From Sphagnum magellanicum (lineage: Eukaryota > Streptophyta > Sphagnopsida > Sphagnales > Sphagnaceae): a stretch of DNA of 64,000 bases. Location of the stretch: contig CM038918.1 in NCBI GenBank assembly GCA_021904315.1, forward strand, positions 8,447,349-8,511,348, given 5' to 3'. Below are positions 34,571 to 43,699 of this stretch, piece by piece (positions within the stretch are counted from its first letter, which is position 1; every line of letters starts with the position of its first letter). Under the pieces are notes generated by a model. That model was not told where the DNA came from. It saw only the letters and a list, made by a program, of their open reading frames with translations, and did no database searches. The translations under genes were made by a program, and so were the position numbers.

Positions 34571-35734
34571 TCAAATGTCAATGACTCTAGAAAGCTTCTG
34601 GATTCGGTTGAGCAAGAAATCACCTTGCTTGATTGTTGATTGATACAAAGCATTCTTCGCATCTGGACGATTGGTTTCCAAAATCCCAGCAACTTTGTCA
34701 ATCTTGCAGTTAAGCTTGCCTGCGGCAATGAACCGTGAGAGCTCTGAATCCAAGAATGGAATGCTCACCCCAAATGACTTTGCCATCGCATCCATTGTGA
34801 CACTCTTGTAGGACTCAAGAAACTGAGAATAGGCCACCGATCTCACTTCCCTCATGTAGTATCTGAAATGCGGTTGCAGGTATCGGTCTGACCTGATCTG
34901 ATCCGTGATACCAGCGAACGAAATGAAGAAGGTTTTGTACTGACAACCATAGAGAGCATTCAGGAAATCAGAAAGATAGGGTATTTTACCGATCACGGTC
35001 AGAATCTCAGGCGCATCCACAACTTTCTGCTTCAGCGAGACACGATCCAAGGAGATGATGCTGGTCAATACACAGTAGAAAATGAAGGTATCATACGAGA
35101 AAAGCTCGTAGGTTGTAAAAGTAGAGATGGAGTCCAAGAACAGAGTTGCCGCTTGCTTGAAGTTTCTTGTGGCCATGCAGTAAAGACCTTCATAGACCTT
35201 GAGCCTGTTCTTCCTCTCCCAGTCTCCACCTTCGTCGAAAAGAGACTTTGCTTTCTCGATGTTCACTGATATGAGCTTGAAGTCTAAGAAGAAGAACCCG
35301 AGACGAAGGGTATGGAAAACGAGATCCATTTTCTGGCCAACTGCGACAGTCTTGGCCTCAGCAACCTTGAGTTGCTCCAAGGCCTTATCTTTCTCGCCGA
35401 TGCGGATGACGAACAGTGCCTTGGCTAGAAGAGCTTCTCGCACTTCACTCTCTCCCAGATTCTCTTCCGCGTCCGCGATCTTATCGTCCAATCTCTTCAG
35501 CTCTTCTGCATTTTTGTTGAGCATGGAATCCAAAAACTCCTGGTCTAGCTCCCATCCGAGTTCATGCCAGCAAGTTTGATATAGCCCAGCCATGTCATCC
35601 TCTTTGATAAACACAAGAACCTCATCTTTCAACTTCTGCTTCTCGATGTCTTGTAGTACATCGGCCGACCTCAGAAGGAAAAGCTTTTGCGCCAAGACAA
35701 GCTTAGAATCCTGTGTGGCTTCTTGCTCCTCCAT
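34571..35734 (-). CDS. RPN7: 26S proteasome regulatory subunit RPN7 (PSMD6)
   Basis: RPN7 is a PCI-domain subunit of the lid of the 19S regulatory particle and helps hold the lid together around the RPN11 deubiquitinase. The frame encodes 387 residues, full length for the family. It has an acidic, helical N-terminal half (WHELGWELD near residue 60, then EREALLAKALFVIRIGEKD-type repeats). The RPN7 core includes RKNRLKVYEGLYCMATRNFK and LFLDSISTFTTYEL. A C-terminal PCI region (about residues 250-355) includes YLQPHFRYYMREVRSVAYSQ and the winged-helix part SFGVSIPFLDSELSRFIAAG. ATG at 35734-35732 was chosen because it starts MEEQEATQ and gives the usual length. The frame stays open 37 codons further upstream without family similarity. 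The gene has no intron, which is notable beside its seven-exon neighbour, yet no defect is visible. It is divergent to SF3A2, 403 bases apart. Confidence 0.96.
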   Translation of the reverse strand: MEEQEATQDSKLVLAQKLFLLRSADVLQDIEKQKLKDEVLVFIKEDDMAGLYQTCWHELGWELDQEFLDSMLNKNAEELKRLDDKIADAEENLGESEVREALLAKALFVIRIGEKDKALEQLKVAEAKTVAVGQKMDLVFHTLRLGFFFLDFKLISVNIEKAKSLFDEGGDWERKNRLKVYEGLYCMATRNFKQAATLFLDSISTFTTYELFSYDTFIFYCVLTSIISLDRVSLKQKVVDAPEILTVIGKIPYLSDFLNALYGCQYKTFFISFAGITDQIRSDRYLQPHFRYYMREVRSVAYSQFLESYKSVTMDAMAKSFGVSIPFLDSELSRFIAAGKLNCKIDKVAGILETNRPDAKNALYQSTIKQGDFLLNRIQKLSRVIDI

Positions 35735-35914
35735 CTTACCCCCAAAACAAAGAACTGCTCCTCGAAAACAGACTCCTACAACTTCAAATCTCTTCGCGGA
35801 TACGTATGCCGTCCTCCTAATAGCCTCGAGAGAAAACCGCAACAAGAACAGGAGATCCTAGTCCAGGCTCTATCATTTCCCTGTGAAAAACTTTTCAGAT
35901 TTCTTCACAGAAAG

Positions 35915-35934
35915 TTGTTAGGGTTAGGGTTTCG
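35915..35934 (+). promoter_or_regulatory. Telo-box block, copy 1
   Basis: TTGTTAGGGTTAGGGTTTCG, containing TAGGGTTT (reverse AAACCCTA), the plant telo-box found in promoters of ribosomal, translation and other growth-linked genes. Confidence 0.8.
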
Positions 35935-35969
35935 TTCCTCCAGTCGTGTCTCTCCATTAGTGGGCATAC

Positions 35970-35989
35970 TTGTTAGGGTTAGGGTTTCG
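35970..35989 (+). promoter_or_regulatory. Telo-box block, copy 2
   Basis: Exact repeat of the 20 bases at 35,915-35,934, 55 bp downstream in the same orientation. Telo-boxes are known targets of TRB/MYB-type telomere-repeat binding factors. Use here is inferred. Confidence 0.8.
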
Positions 35990-36137
35990 CGACCAAGGGT
36001 TTCCGTTGTCTGCTCGTCTCTCTCACTCTCTCTTTCTCGTTCGTGTTGTAGGCCTATGTGGGGGCGAGCTCTTGCGGAGTTGTGTAGGCTTTTTGTTTTT
36101 TGTTTTGGAGTGTGGAAAAGGTAGTGTGAGAGATCTG

Positions 36138-39100
36138 ATGGACAGAGAGTGGGGAAGTAAGCCTGGTAGTGGTGGCGCAGCGTCAGCTCAAAATGAAGCC
36201 GTGGATAGGAGGGAGCGGCTCCGGCGCTTGGCTTTGGAGACAATCGACCTGGCCAAGGACCCCTACTTCATGCGTAATCATCTCGGCAGGTAGTTTACCT
36301 CTCTATACGTGTGTTTGTGTGTGTGTCTCTCTCTCTCTCTTTCTGTTTTTTTTATTACATTTTGGCGCTGTCTTGTGGTTAGCTTTCTTTTAGCTTGTGT
36401 TTTGAATTGAGAGGAAGCATACTTTGTCGAGTGCTGAAGAGTGGAAGAGCTTTTCATGGCGTCTATTTTTCTTGGGAAGAAGACGCAGCTACTTCCTTGG
36501 TTGAGAGATGGGAGAGGATAATCAATCACCTGCCAGGAAAAACGCAAATGCCGACACAAACGTCGATCGAGCATTGCAGCTTGTGATACCTTGTGGCTGT
36601 ATTATTCTATACTAGGTTGCGCAAAACTTGGAAGAATCGGAATTTTACTCCTGTATCTGCGAATGCAAAAAAGGACTAGACGACCTCCTTAGAAACCTGG
36701 CATTGGAAGGAATGACCTAGCTGTGGACATGAAGTGCAGCAGCTTCACAGTATCAATAGACTTTAGTTTATCACCATATCTTTTCAGAACATGTGTCAGG
36801 TCGATTCTCTTCTTGGGAAAGGGTGTTGTGTGTGCCCATTGTTCTTGTATGGATATGCATGTGAGGCATGTATCTTTTTGTTGGCAGAGGATTTTCTTGC
36901 TGTTATGGTCTGAAGTGCAGATAGCTTGTTTCCAGGCTTTCTGCTTGGGGAGGGCTTTCTGAGCAGATGTCAGCCTGATTGCAAAAGAGAGCAGAGCTTT
37001 GATCAGCATAGCTTTGATGTAAGAGGGTGGGGAAATCTGGTATAGGGCTGAAAGATGACTGTGTGGAGGAGGGGGTGTGGGGTGCAGTTATGAATGCAAG
37101 CTTTGTTTGACATTGCACAACAATGAAGGGAACTATTTGGCCCACACACAAGGCAAGAGACATCAAACGAATTTGGCAAAACGTGCTGCTCGGGAAGCCA
37201 AAGATGCCCCTGCTCAGCCCCAGCCAAACAAGCGCAAAGTGAATCCTCGCAAAACAGGTATTAGACTTAATTTTTTTGTGCATTTCGCACAGCTTTCAGC
37301 AATCCAAATGATGTGCTTGAAACCAGTTCCTGATGAAAGCAGAGAAAGCATTTGTTATGTTTTTGGCATTCCTGGGACTAAATCACATCCTCTTGGTACC
37401 TGTTTACAGTCAAAATTGGTCGACCTGGCTACCGTGTGACAAAGCAATATGATCCAGAAACAAGGCAACGGTCTCTTCTCTTCCAGGTGTGATCCTTAAG
37501 CATTTATACAGTAATCAGCGTTTCCCCTGGAGAATCTGATTTGGTCTAAGTGTTTGATTGTCCATGCCCTTTCAGATTGAGTACCCTGAAATTGAAGATG
37601 GAACCAAGCCTCGGCATCGATTTATGTCTTCTTATGAGCAGGTACTTTTCTTGGGCCAGATTGTCATTCTGTTTCCCTTTTTTACCTTGTCAATTTCAGA
37701 ACAGACAGAGATCATGGGTTAGTTTCTGAATGAAATGATACTGCTTTGCCCTTTTGCAGAGGGTGCAACCATGGGACAAACTGTACCAGTATCTTCTCTT
37801 TGCTGCTGAGCCCTATGAGATCATTGCATTCAAGGTCATTACTCAACTCATATCAGTTCAAATGGATTTGTTCTGAGCTTCACCTGTGCAAGAAGAGTTA
37901 GGTGCTAAGGGATTGGTTCAGTCTGCATTTTTCCACATGTGAATGAACACAGATATGTACAGGGTGCAGGAAGCCGTAACCACTACATTCTATGTAACCC
38001 TCTCTATGCCTTGGTATAGATGCTTGCTTTTACAGGGACAAACTGAAATGAAATGAAGCTTACCCTTACAAGTTTGTTGCAGAAATTGAATGAGGATATT
38101 ATTGGCTTTAACTAGGTCTCTTGATTTCTAGTCAACATCATTAGTGAGTGTTCCCATTGCTTATGGCAATGGGACAGAAACTCAGGATGCAGATTTTGCA
38201 CAATGGATTGCCCAGATTTTGGGCTGGTAGATATATGCTTATCCACACCCTCTGTTGGGAGGTGAGGAAGTTGGTGGGTAGTCATGGCAGCTTGTCACTG
38301 TTATTGATGATGAAGGTGATGGTCTGACACTTTGTGAGTGATTCTCACACAGTTATGACTGCACTCAAATTCATGTTACCTTTGAATTTGCTGTTGTGTA
38401 CAAATAATTTCATATAAATGTAAACAAAGGATATATCCTCCAGTTTTGACTTTGCAAGGAGGTCACAGATGTGAAGCACTAGTCACATTTCACCAGCCTC
38501 TGCATTCTAGGATCTTGGTAGATTACACTCCTTTTATGACCTTGTTGCTGATTAGCATGTCTGGCTGTACATGTGTTGAACTGCAGGTTCCAAGCACAGA
38601 AATTGACAAAGTAGCAAGCAAGTTCTTTACACATTGGGATCCAGACTCTAAAATGTTCACGGTATGAGATCCTAAAGCCTAAACCCCTGCTGTTGTGAAT
38701 TAGGTTCCAGTAATGCACTGAAAAAGAATGCATTGCATTAAGGAGAAACACCATGGGTTGATATCACCTTTAATGGACAGATGCACACAGGAAAAAATGC
38801 TTTCAAGTTCCACTGTGCCTAGGTTTCTCAATACTCAATGAGGTTTCTGCTAGTGTTAATTGGCCAAAGTCTTATTGCTAAATTATTATCTTTCATGCAG
38901 CTACAACTTTACTTCAAAGCAAAGCCTCTAGACTCGACCAAAGGAGGTCCAGCACCAACATCCAATGGCCCTCAACCACCTGGTGGCCCTCCACCAAATC
39001 GCCCACCTCCACCACCACAACATATGATGTCAGGCCCACCCCCACCTATGGGAGGTCCTCCACCACGTGGACCCCCACCGCAAATGGGGGGCTTACCACC

Positions 39101-39383
39101 TCAAATGAGAGGTGGGCCCCCTCCTCCACCACCCCCAATGAATGGGCCCCGACACATGTTTCCCGCTCCAAATATGGGTCCCCCTCAAATGGGTGGAAGA
39201 AATTTTCCTTCAGGTCCTCCACATATGGGGCCTCATGATGGACCACCCCAAAATTTCCCTCCTGGACCTCCTCCACAGGGGTATCAGATGGGACCTCCAC
39301 AAGGGATCAGACCACCTGGGCCCCCACCCTCCAATATGGGCCAGCAGATGATGCATCGGCCACCTCCCCCACCCCAGCAATAG
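36138..39383 (+). CDS. SF3A2: Splicing factor 3A subunit 2 (SF3A2/SAP62/PRP11)
   Basis: SF3A2 is part of the SF3a complex of the U2 snRNP and helps U2 bind the branch site. Seven coding exons join in frame to 365 residues: 36138-36289, 37088-37257, 37410-37486, 37576-37641, 37760-37834, 38587-38661 and 38901-39383. All introns are GT-AG (798, 152, 89, 118, 752 and 239 bp). The start MDREWG precedes RRERLRRLALETIDLAKDPY and NHLG. The matrin/U1C-type zinc finger YECKLCLTLHNNEG..AHTQGKRH follows, with C-X2-C and H-X5-H ligands (about residues 52-78). Then come VKIGRPGYRV, PRHRFMSSYEQ and YLLFAAEPYEIIAFKVPS. Exon 7 ends with LQLYFK and a Pro/Gly/Met-rich tail of about 145 residues, as in orthologues, where tail length varies. 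Intron 5 holds an inverted copy of repeat family D. Complete and apparently functional. Confidence 0.97.
38120..38350 (-). repeat. Dispersed repeat family D, copy 2, inside SF3A2 intron 5
   Basis: Reverse complement matches 33,110-33,345 block by block ('cagaccatcaccttcatcat', 'cagcccaaaat.tgggcaa', 'ctgagtt.ctgt.ac'). Lies within the 752-bp intron 5 and explains why that intron is longer than most of the others. Confidence 0.8.
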
Positions 39384-40004
39384 TTTTCATTTATCTTAAG
39401 AGCATTTTGTTAGTTGAACTCAATACTTCATTAGAATGGCAGGATTGTTTCAGTCTTCATGTGAAGTTTACAGCATCCACCTTGTAAAGTCTTTTAATCT
39501 TGAAGTGCTGCATATGTCCTCTGTCACGGCAAGATTTCTGAAGGTTTTCCTTCATATCAACCTTGATGGGTAAATTGGTTCATGATTTGTAGCACATAAT
39601 TGTCATTATGCTTTTCCATATCGAGAAATGCATCCATAGTTAAGGTGAGTCTACCAAACTGAAGTCAGCATATGATGGAGCTTATTGTCATTCTGACTAA
39701 CTGAGGATGCCATATGCATGTGTTTCTTCCATGACAATGTAATTATCTCCATCCACCTAAACAAATTTATACTGCAAATTCAAGCATGTCCTCCTGGATG
39801 AAGATGGCAACAATGTGGTAATTCTCATTTAAGGTGTGATGCCCACCCATCCTATGAAGCCATGTATTCATCTCTTTGTAATCCACCTATTTGCTAAATG
39901 GTTACAAAAACCAATAGTTGCAAGCTGATGTTACAAGGTTCAAGCTGTGCTCCATCATTGACAAAGTGCTATAACAAGGACGTTGTGCAGAAACCTTAGC
40001 TCCT

Positions 40005-40010
40005 AATAAA
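40005..40010 (+). terminator. Possible SF3A2 polyadenylation signal
   Basis: AATAAA about 620 bases past the SF3A2 stop, on the right strand. Plant 3' UTRs are usually shorter and plant signals are loose, so an earlier weak signal may be used instead. Confidence 0.25.
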
Positions 40011-40629
40011 GTGCAAGCCATCTTGTATAGTAGAGAATAGTGTAATCAGGTATAACTTTTGTGAAGAACTACTACATCCACTAGTCAAATAAGTTGATGA
40101 ATTTCCAAAATTGGTTCACTTGCATATTCTATCTCAAATATTGGCTAGATATTGTTAGTGTTCCTTAATAATGTAAGATTGATGTCATTTCCTATTCATG
40201 GTTATTGTCATGAATGACATCCACTGATTTCATCATAGTTCATAGAATGTTTGGGGGACGTCATGAGTTGTTTACGACATAAAGTTTCACATGATATTTT
40301 ATCCAATGTAATAGGTCATGATTGTGAAATTATGTTCATCCATGACGTTCATTTTTCATCCATATTGAATGAAATTCATCAATAGGCATTTAATTTTCAC
40401 TTATAATACATCATTTTGATTTTGAAGGTTCATTGGATGGTGTGCTTTCTCAAAGGCATTAATAACTTCCATCCATCCTCTCAATCATAAAGTTATTTAG
40501 TCTAGATTTTTGGATCTATAGGATTACATTGTTTTTAAAATGTTTTTAAGTACTTTACATTCATTAGATTTATTTCAAACTTATCCAAATGTTTTCATTA
40601 TACACTTGGGCTTCACATTTTTTGCACAC

Positions 40630-40860
40630 TATAAGTGACAATCAACTAATCAATTGATCAAAAAATGAATTCATTTTGTGAAAACTAAGTTTCATTTGAA
40701 TGAAAATATTGAATGACATTGCATGCAACTGGAATTGAATTGAATTCAAATACATTGAATGGAATTTGAATTCAATTTAATAATTTTTCAAATTCAATTG
40801 AAGAGAAATGGGATGCAAATTGGTGGAGAAAATATTGAAAGTATGCTTGTGAATATGACC
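40630..40860 (+). repeat. Dispersed repeat family E, copy 1
   Basis: Blocks 'caatcaactaatcaattgat', 'aagtttca..tgaatgaaaat' and 'gacattgcatg.a' are followed by nested TTGAATTCAA-type palindromes and 'gatgcaaattg.tggagaa'. They recur inverted at about 60,000-60,185 and, more weakly, direct at 62,085-62,260. Confidence 0.75.
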
Positions 40861-41106
40861 TAAATGAGATATTTAATATTTTAATTTTTTGAATTAATGG
40901 GGCCCTAAAATGTATTTGTGGCTTTTCACCTTCTTCAAATTATATTCAATATATTTGATTTGTAGGGTAAAAGTAGGTTTCAAAAAAATATTTGCTAGTC
41001 AATTTCAAACATATTTGTTACTTATTTTTATTATACTAGTTCTTCAAATGTTATATTCAACTTACCATAAACTCAGTGAAGGCATAGGTGTTTTCAAAAT
41101 GAAACC

Positions 41107-41133
41107 TAATAATAATAATAATAATAATAATAA
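41107..41133 (+). repeat. (TAA)9 microsatellite
   Basis: Nine TAA units without interruption. Confidence 0.95.
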
Positions 41134-41879
41134 AATCAATTTATTTTCTTGTGTTAATGTAAAAAAATTTCATTTTAAAATGAGATTTTAGGTCGACATA
41201 CTTTATGGTCTAATTTACCATGTTTGGAGCCTACTTAATGCACATACATTGTAATAATCACAAATTTAATAATTCCACCATTCCTTCATGCCATTTGAAG
41301 ATGCGAATAGTAGATTCAAGGGTTGTCAAATTAAAAATTGTCATAAAGTTAAGAAATCATACATCATATGCAAGTTGTCTATCTAGTTGCACATACAAGA
41401 AAAATCCAATGATATCTTTTAACACCAAAATGTATGCCTTTTGGCACTCAAAGTGATAAGCTTGCATATTGGACTTAATGGATTTTTTTGAAAGAAAAAT
41501 AAAAATAAAAAAAATTGTGCCTTTCATCTTTTGGAAAGTTGAAAATTTAATTGTGAAAGATATGTGTTGATTTGTGTTATTCAATCAAATGGATAACAAC
41601 AACAAAAAATGTAAAAACACAATTCATGTGAAAATTGAAGCCATTTGAAACACATTCCTAACATAGATAACTAACCATGATGCTTAACTATGCACTAATT
41701 GTCGATATTCCACAATCATTTACTTGCCTCATTCACCAATTACCTTACTTAATAATCACTCAAGTTCTCTACCCAACCCATTTGCTAATGAGTAGTTCTT
41801 CACCTTACATAGGCAATAAAATACAATTGTAAATTGAAGAACATTGAGTAAAAAAATTAATTGCATTTAAATGAAAACT

Positions 41880-42150
41880 TGGTGAAACTCATATTACATT
41901 GAATTCACATCGAATTTTATGATAATTTGAATATGACCTTTACTTTTCTCGAACGCTTTCATTGATGTTGTGCTTATTGTTGCCATAATTATTCCAAATC
42001 ATGTGCATTAATTATTGAGGTATTGAATTTCAACCCTTATTCAATAAAAATTCTTTTCATTTTTATGTATAGCAAGGTTTGAGGTTAAAATTAAGAGATA
42101 GCGGGTGAAAGGAGGACCCAAATCGGGGCAAAAGGCAAGGTCATTTCAAT
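41880..42150 (+). repeat. Dispersed repeat family C, copy 2
   Basis: Matches 22,430-22,690 in the same orientation and shares 'gggtgaaaggagg.cccaaa' with 51,600-51,780. Confidence 0.7.
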
Positions 42151-42726
42151 CAAGGATTTCTCTAATGTGAGTGAAAGGGTTTAGGGTTTAAGAGAGGTAA
42201 GTAAATTTTGCACTCCTTATTTAGGTTTGGAAGCTTTAGGGTTTGGAGATTTCCATAAAATTGTCCCCCTCGATCGAGTGTTGCCCTATTGCTCTGAGTG
42301 TTGTTTGAGAAAGCTGGGATTTGGGTAACGTGTTATGTTTCTTCAGATGATGAAGACAATAATACTGCAACAAAATGAGGTACATTGCGTCCTCTGATTA
42401 GCGATATTTTAAGTCTCTGACGAATTTTGGCTCGTCATGTTTGAAGACCTAGCAACCTTTTTTTTTGCAGAGCTTGAAGGGTTTTCTGTCGATTAGCTGT
42501 TGGAAGGTTTTTTCTGGTGTACAAGAACGTGTGCAGTCATCTAAATTAGTAGAGGCTCCAGCCTAAGATGGTGTGAATAGAGAGGTTCCTCTACACACGA
42601 ATAGCACATGGTCTGTATTGAGATCCCAGGGCTTTTGATCAAACAAATCTGAAACAGATAGCTGTAGAATAGGGAGATCCGAGAGTCTTGCTTTGTGCTC
42701 AAGAAGTGTTTTCTTTATCTCCCCTT

Positions 42727-42734
42727 TTTATATA
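42727..42734 (+). promoter_or_regulatory. Possible TATA box upstream of a 96-codon ORF
   Basis: TTTATATA about 150 bases before the ATG at 42881. Plausible spacing for a core promoter with a short leader, but nothing else confirms transcription. Confidence 0.25.
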
Positions 42735-42880
42735 GGTCCATGTTGTGCTATGATGCCAAAATCTGATACCACGTGTCCGAAATGACATGAGTGACGAACT
42801 CCAATCTGAGCGCAACTTCTGTTATGCAATTATCTTAACTGGTCCGTGTTTCCGGGTTGCAGCTTTAACTGCCTGAAGTT

Positions 42881-43171
42881 ATGCCAAGCAGATTTTTTGG
42901 CCTTTCTGATTTGTCCAGTCGATCTTGTACGGAGGCATACTATCTCGGTTTTTCTCTGACTGTTCAATTGTTCGAGGAATTAGTACTGCGTTCGTTTTGT
43001 TTCTCCTATAACTGGACGGTCCGCCAAACCAGAGATGGGTCCTTCAACACTGGACTAGGCGGCCTATGTGTTACTGGAGATGAATATGATGCGATGCAGG
43101 TACCCATTCATTCTCTCTATCTGGGTTTGGCAAGCTCTCTGCCTCCCAGCTGCTACAGGATTAGTCATTAG
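42881..43171 (+). CDS. Hypothetical ORF or first exon (96 aa)
   Basis: ATG at 42881 opens 96 codons (MPSRFFGLSDLSSRSC...) in a locally GC-richer stretch (42.3-43.6 kb) that looks unlike the AT desert around it. No family is recognised. A GT donor-like site follows ATGCAG at about 43,099, so this may be the first exon of a gene whose remainder is lost or unrecognised. A TATA-like sequence lies 150 bases upstream, and a TTAGGGTTTAGGG repeat follows the stop codon. It may be a gene fragment or chance. Confidence 0.25.
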   Translation: MPSRFFGLSDLSSRSCTEAYYLGFSLTVQLFEELVLRSFCFSYNWTVRQTRDGSFNTGLGGLCVTGDEYDAMQVPIHSLYLGLASSLPPSCYRISH

Positions 43172-43699
43172 GGTTTAGGGTTTTTGACGGAAATGAAGCT
43201 CCAACCTTGGCTCGTGCTGTCTCACAATGGCAGAATGGGGTAAAGTGCTCTGTAGTCGCACCTACTGAGATGGTACAACATCTTTCTGTTGAAATTGGTT
43301 TGGAGGTTTAGAAGGATCCAGAAGCTGGCCCATAATGTGAAGAAGATGGGCTTTCTGTTTGTACTTCGCTGTTTTTGTTTTGCTGGTCTATTTTCTGGCT
43401 TTCTGGTTGCTGGGAGTTGGGGAATTGGTGATGGAGTGAATGCTGGGCTCCAAGCTAAGAATATGATATGTGAAGTTAAGAATCTGATGTGTAGTGTTCT
43501 ACTGTGTGCGAGTGAATAAGAGGTGTTTTATTAAGAGGTTCTTGTGGGCTCAAATTGAGAGGGTAGCATCTGGCCAGCTTTCTACGCCCATTTAAAAGAG
43601 AAATGGTTGGAGAAAGAGTTAAATGTGGCCAGAATAAACGCGCATCCTATCAACATGTATTGCCCATTACATTATAAAATTCGCATCATGTTGTGCTTG

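Larger units (their letters stand above)
35735..36137. promoter_or_regulatory. Shared bidirectional promoter of RPN7 and SF3A2
   Basis: The only sequence between the two divergent ATGs. It is GC/CpG-richer than flanking DNA, lacks a clear TATA box and carries two copies of a telo-box-containing block. It must hold both 5' leaders and both core promoters. A CT-rich stretch near 36,010-36,045 resembles the Y-patch elements of plant core promoters. Confidence 0.8.
40020..42720. other. AT-rich intergenic with dispersed repeats
   Basis: No gene supported. Contains family E (40,630-40,860), a (TAA)9 run and family C (41,880-42,150). Several TTAGGGTTT-like sequences occur near 42,170-42,245, leading into a slightly GC-richer stretch. 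Confidence 0.55.

Noticed and set aside
35199-35579. 126-codon plus-strand frame opposite RPN7
   Set aside because: Antisense shadow of the RPN7 coding sequence with Ser-rich composition.
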